Origin: Bifidobacterium breve
GTDB taxonomy: Bacteria > Actinomycetota > Acidimicrobiia > Acidimicrobiales > Ilumatobacteraceae
NCBI GenBank assembly: GCA_943325425.2
Contig: CALPPJ020000121.1
Location: forward strand, 1-5,358
DNA: 5,358 bases
Direction: 5' to 3'
Shown: positions 1 to 5,358 of the stretch, piece after piece
Numbering within the stretch: position 1 is the first letter of the stretch
Layout: the number at the start of each line of letters is the position of its first letter
Made by a program: the position numbers and the translations under genes
Notes under the pieces: generated by a model
Database searches by the model: none
What the model saw: the letters and a program-made list of their open reading frames with translations, nothing else
What the model was told of the DNA's origin: nothing

Positions 1-55
1 ACCATCGCTCGCCACCACAATGCGTATCGCCGAAGGCGCCGATTAGCCCAATTAA

Positions 56-1405
56 CTAGTTCGTACGGAGAATGCGATCGGCGACATCGCGACCCGATTC
101 AACTGCACCTTCCATATAACCCGTACAGGTCGCAACATGTTCACCAGCTAAATGAACTCGTCCCCACGGCTGACGTAAGACGTCCCAGTACTTCGTGACT
201 TGACCAGGCTCATAGGTCGCGTACGCCCCACCGTAATTCGGCTCAATCGACCACGCCCGCGAGAATGCGCCTGCTGAAGCCGATGTCATCTGGTGAACAG
301 TCCGCATATCTTGCGTGATCGATTTAATGCGTTCATCTTCGGACTTCGTGGCCAACTGTCGTCCGCCATCACCACCGCAATAGGCCATGACAATTCCCGA
401 ATCACCATCTTGATCAACTGACGGGTCATACAAACGTTGCGACAAAGATTCGGTTGTGCCGTAACCAGAATCCCAGTCGCGTTGCGCAAATTGCACCGCT
501 GTTTTGGTGATCGCTCCATAGCCAAGTCCCCACATCGCTTCGCGCAATACCTTCGGAATCTCTGAACGAAAATCAACCTTGCGAAGCGGCACCAAAGAAC
601 ATGCCAGCACCAGTTGATCGGCAACCACATCAAAGTCCCCGTCAGGCCCCTGGCAACCAACAATCACACCGTCAGTCGTTTGTTCAATTGATGTCAGCGC
701 AGAACCCAACTTCAGAGTCAGGCGTGAGTGTTGACTCAATTCCATACCTAGCGCTTGAGCAATTTGCGAAACACCACCCTTGACACGATGTGACAGCATC
801 TCAATTCCCTGCCGCTGCACTTCTCCATTCTCAAATGCGCGTTGCTGAGCAACAAAAAGTGCCGACACCTTGTCGGGCTCGGATGCAAACTCGCCTTGCA
901 CATTTCGTCGAGCGAATAGTTGCCCAACCGGACCAAGATCACTTTCACGAATCAGGTCAGCCAACGATCGCGAATCATGCAACTCAGCATCTGGGTGCAG
1001 TTGCGGTTGACTCGGATCTTCCATCAAATGCGCAGGTGCATCGCACATCTCTTCATAGCGTTCAATCGCCGCAAAGACATTTGGTTCAAGCTTCTCAATA
1101 TCGCTTCCGACATGGCGTGCACCATTCCAGTAGAGCCAACGACGAATCGTGGTCCACGGCATCCCCTTACCCAACGTTTCAATATCAAAGCGTTGCATTA
1201 AATCAAGCATTCGCCAATGAATGGAATCAACCCATTCAGCGCCACTCTCGGCATATTGACCGCCCACATACGGCGAGTGAACCGTTCGAGTTCGACCGCC
1301 AAAGCGTTGCTCGGCCTCAATCAGCGTGACATCGGCACCACCAGCAAGAAGCGATTCGGCAGCACTCAAACCGGCAAGGCCTGCCCCAACGACAACGCAA
1401 CGCAT
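56..1405 (-). CDS. FAD-dependent amine oxidase, monoamine/putrescine oxidase family
   Basis: A flavoprotein of 449 aa, probably cytoplasmic because it has no signal peptide or membrane anchor. It should oxidise an amine to an imine that hydrolyses to the aldehyde, passing electrons to O2 to give H2O2. The N-terminus is a Rossmann FAD site: VVVGAGLAGLSAAESL, with GxGxxG at 7-12, the ribose-binding Glu30 and GGRTRT at 36-41. The C-terminus has the family FAD motifs AGEH (420-423) and GYMEGAVESG (429-438). Lys301, in GAITKTAVQF, matches the flavin N5-facing Lys of MAO-B (K296). Tyr395 and Tyr430 match the MAO-B aromatic cage (Y398, Y435), while the covalent-flavin Cys397 is Ala394 here, so FAD should be bound noncovalently. 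I chose the ATG at 1405, directly before the first beta strand and 7 nt after the permease stop; a TTG at 1483 would add 26 residues overlapping the permease gene. No good Shine-Dalgarno site is seen, which suggests translational coupling. The operon points to imported putrescine or another polyamine, but the motifs do not fix the substrate. Confidence 0.92.
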   Translation of the reverse strand: MRCVVVGAGLAGLSAAESLLAGGADVTLIEAEQRFGGRTRTVHSPYVGGQYAESGAEWVDSIHWRMLDLMQRFDIETLGKGMPWTTIRRWLYWNGARHVGSDIEKLEPNVFAAIERYEEMCDAPAHLMEDPSQPQLHPDAELHDSRSLADLIRESDLGPVGQLFARRNVQGEFASEPDKVSALFVAQQRAFENGEVQRQGIEMLSHRVKGGVSQIAQALGMELSQHSRLTLKLGSALTSIEQTTDGVIVGCQGPDGDFDVVADQLVLACSLVPLRKVDFRSEIPKVLREAMWGLGYGAITKTAVQFAQRDWDSGYGTTESLSQRLYDPSVDQDGDSGIVMAYCGGDGGRQLATKSEDERIKSITQDMRTVHQMTSASAGAFSRAWSIEPNYGGAYATYEPGQVTKYWDVLRQPWGRVHLAGEHVATCTGYMEGAVESGRDVADRILRTN

Positions 1406-1412
1406 GGACAGC

Positions 1413-3446
1413 TCAGCTGCCAGCAAAAGTGGCGGCAATATCGCTGGACGATTCGCCAGAGCGCCGCAAAACAACTGCCACAAAAGCTAGAGCAGCCATC
1501 GTGATCGCAAACAACATCACTGCGCCAACTCCCCAGAACGGTTTAATCGTGCTCTTTGTTGCACCAAGCAATGCGACCGGGAATGTTGTACTACCCGCTT
1601 CGCTCACCAATGTTGAAATAACGGCATTGTCAAGACACAACGTGAACGACAAGAGCGCACCAGCAATCAACGCTGATGAAATCAATGGCAAGGTGATTTG
1701 ACGGAAGGCTCGTGCCGGAGTTGCGCCCAGGTCGGCGGCGGCCTCTTCAAGTGATTCATCAAGACCGGCCAAACGGGCCCGCACGATTAATGTCACCACT
1801 GCACTTGCATACAACGATTGACCAACCCACAACTTGTGAATACCGCCGCTAAATGGACCAATACCGTTCGTGAACACGTAACCGATAATCGGAACGTCAT
1901 TCAAACGCTGGAACCAAGTCACCAAAGCGATGGCATCCATCACTTCTGGTGTCACCAAGATCAAAAACACGGTGGCCATGAAAATCTTGGTCCACACTCC
2001 CGGACGTCGCGCCAACGCGACTCCAGACAAACCTCCCAAAACAACCGCAATAATTGTCGCGCCAAAAGCGGCCAGGAACGAGTTGCGGATGGCGTCACCA
2101 ATTCCGGCGAAATCAAAGATGTCGTGATACCAATCGGTCACGAGTCCGTTCACCACGAAAGCCACAATGAAACCAAGTGGCCCGATCCAATTCAGCAGAC
2201 GCTTCGAGCCCTTTCCGGCTGCACTCAAGACTCGTCGCAGAATGAGCGCCGCAGCGATGATCACCACGAAACGAATCAAAACAGCCCAAGCCGCTCCGCT
2301 ATCGAAAAGTTCGCCCCACCACTTAATGCTGGTGTGCCCCGACCAAATTGAGAACGACGAACCTTCATTAAATGAATGGCGGAACACTAAGAGAATCGGG
2401 ACGAACATGAAGAGCATGACGAGCGTGACCCAGATAGCCATCAACCACTTCATGCCGTCTATCAGGTGGGCCCGGCTGGGCGCGACCCGACGCACTTTGC
2501 CGATCGTGCGCTGATGCATTGAACGACGCACCGATTGAGTCAGTGGCTGCAAGGCACGAATCAACCAAGGGAACAACCAGACGATCGCTGCACCGGTCAC
2601 GAGTGCCACCAGCACTGCACCAATCATCAAAATTGCCATTGCCGAACCGAGCGGCCAGTTCTGCGCTTGCGAGAATTGCGAGGCAATCATTGAGCCGATC
2701 ATGTTGCCTTTGGCGCCGCCGAGAACTGTCGCTGTCACGTAGTCGCCGCACATCGGAATAAAAGTCAACAAAACACCGGCCACAATGCCTGGTTTCGCAA
2801 GCGGCAAAGTCACTCCGAAGAATGTCGCCAATCGACCGGCACCCAAGTCTTTGCTTGCTTCACGCATGCGAACATCGATGCGATCAAGGGCCACGAAAAG
2901 CGGCAAGATCATAAAGCCCAAGTAGTTATAGACAATGGCGATTTGTACTGCAGTCTGAGTTTCTAGAAGTTGAATGCCTCGATCGCCAACCAAACCAATA
3001 TCGGTGAGCCAACGCGAGAACTCGCCGTTTGGCGCAAGCGGAATACGCCACGCCACGGTGCGAATCAAGAAAGATGTGAAGCTCGGAATGACCACCAATG
3101 CCAAGATGATCGTTTTCCACTTTTCGCTCACCTTAAAGGCCGCAAAGTAAGCCACCGGCAAACCGATCAGCAAACACATCAATGTTGCAACGACCGAAAT
3201 TCGTAAAGTCGATTTAAAGGTTTTGAAAAATGTCTCGTCAAAAACCTCTGAGTAATTACCCGTTGTCAACTTGCTTAAGTCAACGGGAAGTAATCGCGTC
3301 GCGTCTTTCGTTCCAAACGAATAGATGACGATAAAGGCGATCGGGATAACGAAAAACAGCAGGTACCAAATAATCGACGGGATGGCGAGGGCATACTTTG
3401 GCCCTCGCCATCGTCGTAAACCAGAAGAAGTAACTGCAGTGGTCAA
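1413..3446 (-). CDS. Fused polyamine ABC transporter permease (PotB-like and PotC-like halves in one chain)
   Basis: This 677-aa inner-membrane protein would form the whole translocation pore of the importer, which is normally two proteins of about 270-300 aa. The first half (about 1-297) is PotB-like, with six likely helices near 19-43, 81-104, 111-130, 164-186, 219-243 and 267-297. Its EAA loop, which docks the ATPase, is E196-A-S ... G202 ... L214-P215. A basic linker (298-331) leads to the PotC-like half, whose EAA loop is E568-A-A ... G574 ... F581 ... L586-P587. Helices there lie near 332-356, 387-403, 419-437, 455-479, 488-512, 538-557, 588-608 and 637-661, two more than the usual six. 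The start is TTG, six nt after the binding-protein TGA; it is the only ATG, GTG or TTG between that stop and the first helix. GGAG lies 11 nt upstream, a poor spacing, so coupling to the upstream gene is likely. The frame is continuous through the linker, and neither Met310 nor Met332 has a Shine-Dalgarno site, so a genuine fusion is favoured. Confidence 0.93.
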   Translation of the reverse strand: MTTAVTSSGLRRWRGPKYALAIPSIIWYLLFFVIPIAFIVIYSFGTKDATRLLPVDLSKLTTGNYSEVFDETFFKTFKSTLRISVVATLMCLLIGLPVAYFAAFKVSEKWKTIILALVVIPSFTSFLIRTVAWRIPLAPNGEFSRWLTDIGLVGDRGIQLLETQTAVQIAIVYNYLGFMILPLFVALDRIDVRMREASKDLGAGRLATFFGVTLPLAKPGIVAGVLLTFIPMCGDYVTATVLGGAKGNMIGSMIASQFSQAQNWPLGSAMAILMIGAVLVALVTGAAIVWLFPWLIRALQPLTQSVRRSMHQRTIGKVRRVAPSRAHLIDGMKWLMAIWVTLVMLFMFVPILLVFRHSFNEGSSFSIWSGHTSIKWWGELFDSGAAWAVLIRFVVIIAAALILRRVLSAAGKGSKRLLNWIGPLGFIVAFVVNGLVTDWYHDIFDFAGIGDAIRNSFLAAFGATIIAVVLGGLSGVALARRPGVWTKIFMATVFLILVTPEVMDAIALVTWFQRLNDVPIIGYVFTNGIGPFSGGIHKLWVGQSLYASAVVTLIVRARLAGLDESLEEAAADLGATPARAFRQITLPLISSALIAGALLSFTLCLDNAVISTLVSEAGSTTFPVALLGATKSTIKPFWGVGAVMLFAITMAALAFVAVVLRRSGESSSDIAATFAGS
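2085..2288 (-). other. Segment of the permease coding an apparent two-helix insertion in the PotC half
   Basis: This segment encodes permease residues 387-454. In ordinary PotC proteins the periplasmic segment after the first helix leads directly, by way of a W-[WY]-x-x-[LI]-F motif, to the helix that starts with an N-S-[LF] element. Here WWGELFD (376-382) is followed by a helix (387-403), a basic loop (RRVLSAAGKGSKR, 404-416), another helix (419-437), then a second similar motif WYHDIFD (439-445) and the expected canonical helix. An even number of added helices keeps the second EAA loop cytoplasmic, and the basic loop agrees with the positive-inside rule. Helix limits are judged by eye. Confidence 0.6.
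3375..3416 (-). promoter_or_regulatory. Strong RNA hairpin within the start of the permease gene (attenuator-like or mRNA-stabilising)
   Basis: A perfect 12-bp inverted repeat (arms 3381-3392 and 3401-3412, 9 of 12 pairs G-C) encloses an 8-nt loop. With a 2-nt bulge at 3379-3380 it extends by four more pairs (3375-3378 with 3413-3416). In the transcript it begins about 30 nt after the permease TTG and 37 nt after the binding-protein stop, and is followed by AUUAUUUGG, which is U-rich but not a clean terminator tract. The arms encode part of residues 11-24 of the permease. The repeat is seen directly. A role in stabilising the upstream messenger, in partial termination or in slowing permease translation is inference, by analogy with intercistronic hairpins between binding-protein and permease genes such as malE-malF. 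Confidence 0.6.
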
Positions 3447-3452
3447 CCTTGA

Positions 3453-4712
3453 TCAGGCTCCGGCCTTGGCCTTCATCTTGTTGATGATGTCAACTTGACG
3501 ATCAATCGCTGAGGTGATTTCTTGCGTGTGCATTGAGGCAACGGCGGCATCATCAAAGAAGATCATGTCGGGGAATTCAACATCAGGGGCCAACTCAGAA
3601 ATCAGCTGCGGCATCGACTTCATGCCGGTGTGATAGCCGTGATACTGAAGTTCCTGAATTGAAATCTCAGGGATGAGATCCCAGTTGATCCACGCATGAG
3701 CTGCTTCAGCGTTTGGAGCACCAGCAGCGATGCAATACGTGTCCATAAACAATTCGGTGTCGGGTGAGCCAACTGCCCACTTCCACACGGTCGGGTCTCC
3801 GCCTGCTTCCTCGATGCGGAAGTAAGCCTGACGAGCATCACCATTCCATGCCATCGACAAAGCGTAAGCGCCTTCAGCGATTGCGGTGCTTGGGTAGCTA
3901 TCGAACTTCTTGATGTGTTGCGCTAATTCGTCGACCAAGAAGGCCTCACAGGCGTCGAGGTCGGCAGCGTCGGTTCCGTTCCAGTCTTTGCCGTTAGCCC
4001 AGCACCATGCGCCCCACACGTTCGGACCAGTGTCGATCACCGAGCAGTTTCCACTGGCTTCGTTCATGCATGCGTCAAAGAAGTCCTGCCAAGTCACGAG
4101 GTCTTTGGTGATGACCGTGCTGTCCCACATGAATCCGGTTGTTCCCCAGTTCTTGCATACCGAATACTCGTTGTTGGGGTCCCATGCTTGACCCAAGTAC
4201 GCGGGATCAACGTTGACCATGTTCGGGATCAACGAGGTGTCCAATTTCTGAATCAAACCTTTTTCAATCATTTGCGGGATGTACGGGCCGGTCGGAACGA
4301 CAATGTCAAATCCGCTGTTTCCACCCGAGGTCGCCAACTTGGTGATGAGGTCTTCGTTGCTGTTGAAGTAGTCAACCTTCATCGAAACACCAATGGCTGC
4401 TTCAGCTTGCTCTCCAACCAATAGCGGGTCGTTGTAATCGCCCCAGGTGTACATCGCCAGAGTTCCAGACGCAGCGTTAATCACGCGGCTCCATTCGCCC
4501 GACGCCAAAGTTGAGCCACTCGGTGGAGTTGTGCCGTCTCCGCCATCAGTTGTAGGAGCAGACGAATCGTCGTCGCCACCACATGCGGCAACAACAAGTG
4601 CCAAACCAGCGGCTGCTGAACCCATTTTGAAGATGGCGCGACGCGTCAACTTCTCATGAAAACTCTCAGGTGCCAACATACGCAACTGCGGGATCTTGTC
4701 ATTTGTGGTCAT
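3453..4712 (-). CDS. potD: Polyamine/putrescine-binding lipoprotein, PotD/PotF family, Tat-type signal
   Basis: Extracytoplasmic substrate-binding component (419 aa) of the polyamine importer. The N-terminus has a twin-arginine motif TRRAIFK (23-29), a hydrophobic stretch and lipobox VAAC with lipid-modifiable Cys44, so export folded through Tat and membrane anchoring are expected. A Gly/Asp/Ser/Thr/Pro linker runs to about residue 70. The mature domain follows E. coli PotD closely: MYTWGDY (87-93), DIVVPT (136-141), DPNNEYSV (178-185), AWNGDA (288-293), FMD (322-324) and YHGYHTG (357-363). By eye alignment, Trp90, Tyr93, Trp289, Asp324 and Tyr360 match PotD ligand residues W34, Y37, W229, D257 and Y293, while D168 and E171 become Thr228 and Asn231. 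I chose the ATG at 4712 because AAGGAG lies 6 nt before it; the in-frame ATG at 4727 overlaps that site and has none of its own. The gene ends in TGA, 6 nt before the permease. Family assignment is firm; the exact substrate is not, and potF would be an equally fair symbol. Confidence 0.93.
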   Translation of the reverse strand: MTTNDKIPQLRMLAPESFHEKLTRRAIFKMGSAAAGLALVVAACGGDDDSSAPTTDGGDGTTPPSGSTLASGEWSRVINAASGTLAMYTWGDYNDPLLVGEQAEAAIGVSMKVDYFNSNEDLITKLATSGGNSGFDIVVPTGPYIPQMIEKGLIQKLDTSLIPNMVNVDPAYLGQAWDPNNEYSVCKNWGTTGFMWDSTVITKDLVTWQDFFDACMNEASGNCSVIDTGPNVWGAWCWANGKDWNGTDAADLDACEAFLVDELAQHIKKFDSYPSTAIAEGAYALSMAWNGDARQAYFRIEEAGGDPTVWKWAVGSPDTELFMDTYCIAAGAPNAEAAHAWINWDLIPEISIQELQYHGYHTGMKSMPQLISELAPDVEFPDMIFFDDAAVASMHTQEITSAIDRQVDIINKMKAKAGA

Positions 4713-4718
4713 GGGATT

Positions 4719-4724
4719 CTCCTT
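4719..4724 (-). promoter_or_regulatory. Ribosome binding site that fixes the binding-protein start
   Basis: On the minus strand this reads AAGGAG, six nt upstream of the ATG at 4712, close to ideal spacing. An earlier in-frame ATG (4725-4727) directly abuts this site and lacks a purine-rich site of its own. The shorter start is therefore preferred, removing five residues from the longest possible protein. It is by far the strongest ribosome binding site visible in the window, which fits high output of the binding protein. Confidence 0.85.
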
Positions 4725-4770
4725 CATTTTGATGGATATTGCTGTGTATTGAAATCGTGTGCTGAATCTT

Positions 4771-5358
4771 TTAGTTGTCGTGAATCTCTTCGTCGCCGTC
4801 GGTCATCACGATGTCTGCTTGTCGAGCCGAGAAGAGGTACACATCATCGGCCGACCAATGGCAAAAAACATTGTCGCCTTGCTGGAAACGCGCTGCGTGC
4901 GCACGTGGCGTCAGCACTAACAGGTCGCGGTCTTTCACCGTGACGACGTACTGCAGAACATCACCAAAATGAGAAACGCCAGCGACAACACCTGCGGTGA
5001 CATTGTTTGAATCGGCGGGGCGCTCTGCCGACAAATTGATGCATTCGGGGCGAACTGCCGCAAGTGCCGGCTGACCGTTCGGAACGTCTTCTTCAGGACG
5101 ACTCGCGACGAAGTCGGTGCCGTCATCAGCGCGAATACCGTGTTCGGTGGCAAGACCTTGCCAGAAATTGTTACGTCCGATGAAGCCAGCAACGAAGGCC
5201 GACGACGGATGCTCGTACACAGTCTCGGGGTCGCCGAGTTGCTCGATGTGCCCATCAAGCATGATCGCGATGCGATCACTCATGCTCATGGCTTCTTCTT
5301 GATCATGGGTTACGAAGATGAAAGTGATGCCGAGTCGACTCTGCAGCAACTTCAGTTC
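4771..5358 (-). CDS. potA: Polyamine ABC transporter ATP-binding protein, PotA type (3' part only)
   Basis: This is the cytoplasmic ATPase that would power the polyamine importer encoded downstream. Only the last 195 residues are present, and the frame stays open to the window edge. Walker A, the Q-loop, the ABC signature and Walker B are outside the window, so catalytic integrity cannot be judged. The visible part starts just after the expected D-loop. The switch-histidine motif VTHDQEEAM is at visible residues 16-24 (His18), followed by SMSDRIAIM and DPETVYEHP, which are typical of the PotA/MalK/UgpC group. From about residue 58 comes the C-terminal regulatory TOBE region, with FIGRNNF at 59-65, RPE at 103-105, a GVSHFGD turn near 127-133 and WSADDVYLF at 168-176. 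The PotA assignment rests on this pattern and on the neighbouring binding protein and permease; a related importer ATPase of another substrate cannot be excluded from the fragment alone. The gene ends in TAA, 58 nt before the binding-protein start. Confidence 0.93.
   Translation of the reverse strand, partial: ELKLLQSRLGITFIFVTHDQEEAMSMSDRIAIMLDGHIEQLGDPETVYEHPSSAFVAGFIGRNNFWQGLATEHGIRADDGTDFVASRPEEDVPNGQPALAAVRPECINLSAERPADSNNVTAGVVAGVSHFGDVLQYVVTVKDRDLLVLTPRAHAARFQQGDNVFCHWSADDVYLFSARQADIVMTDGDEEIHDN

Noticed and set aside
28..40. Short inverted repeat CGCC-GAA-GGCG downstream of the oxidase stop, a possible terminator.
   Set aside because: The stem is only four pairs with a 3-nt loop and there is no U-tract on either strand.
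2..46. Possible C-terminus of a plus-strand gene (ending MRIAEGAD then TAG) convergent with the oxidase.
   Set aside because: Only 14 codons are visible. An overlapping minus-strand frame (from GTG at 18, reading VVASDG to the edge) is just as open, and third-position composition does not separate them. The sequence to the left is needed.
790..1329. Long plus-strand open frame of 179 residues opposite the oxidase gene.
   Set aside because: Its translation is rich in His, Gln, Arg and Ser with no recognisable motif, and it lies opposite a clearly conserved gene, so it is a shadow frame.
1406..1421. Small inverted repeat (CAGC-TCA-GCTG) around the permease stop.
   Set aside because: It has only four clean pairs, is too weak to call a terminator, and lies where translational coupling is expected.
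1406..1483. N-terminal extension of the oxidase from a TTG at 1483 (26 more residues).
   Set aside because: It overlaps the end of the permease gene out of frame, lacks a flavoprotein-like sequence, and the Rossmann strand begins right at the ATG at 1405.
1818..2351. Long plus-strand open frame of 177 residues opposite the permease gene.
   Set aside because: Its low-complexity, Asn/His/Gln/Ser-rich translation is what the complement of membrane-protein codons gives; it has no domain or ribosome site that I can support.
3446..3455. The binding-protein stop and permease start are in the same frame, two sense codons apart, so stop readthrough could fuse the two.
   Set aside because: A shared frame has a one-in-three chance, no readthrough signal is evident, and a Tat lipoprotein joined directly to a permease N-terminus that should be cytoplasmic makes little topological sense.
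4713..4770. Separate promoter or terminator between the ATPase and binding-protein genes.
   Set aside because: The 58-nt gap has some AT-rich hexamers but no convincing -35/-10 pair and no stable hairpin with a U-tract, so read-through transcription is the simpler view.

Overview
The window holds the downstream part of one minus-strand operon for uptake and oxidation of a polyamine or diamine. Reading from high to low coordinates (the direction of transcription) the order is: (1) the 3' part of a PotA-type ABC transporter ATPase, cut by the window edge; (2) a PotD/PotF-type solute-binding lipoprotein with a twin-arginine signal; (3) a single-chain permease in which PotB-like and PotC-like halves are fused; (4) a cytoplasmic FAD-dependent amine oxidase of the monoamine/putrescine oxidase family. 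Gaps between genes are 58, 6 and 7 nt, with no promoter or clear terminator between them, so co-transcription is likely. Any promoter and the ATPase N-terminus lie beyond the right edge.

The genes fit one pathway. The lipoprotein captures the amine outside the membrane, the fused permease and the ATPase carry it in, and the oxidase, which has no signal peptide, would deaminate it inside. If the substrate is putrescine, the products would be 4-aminobutanal, ammonia and H2O2. Compared by eye with E. coli PotD and PotF recalled from memory, several pocket residues of the binding protein look more PotF-like (putrescine) than PotD-like (spermidine), but a usual acidic ligand contact is replaced by Asn.

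Most unusual points: the PotB-PotC fusion; an apparent extra pair of transmembrane helices in the PotC half, flanked by two similar aromatic-acidic motifs 63 residues apart; a 12-bp perfect inverted repeat (16 bp with a 2-nt bulge) about 30 nt inside the permease gene, which starts at TTG; and six cysteines in the exported domain of the binding protein.

Organism: base composition is near 50-55% G+C in the part I sampled. The Tat-type lipoprotein signal followed by a Cys-Gly-Gly-Asp-Asp-Asp, Ser/Thr/Gly/Pro-rich linker is common in Actinomycetota, particularly Acidimicrobiia. This taxonomic guess is inference only. There is no sign of a mobile element, CRISPR array, tRNA or rRNA. The first 55 bases, beyond the oxidase stop, carry no feature I can support.
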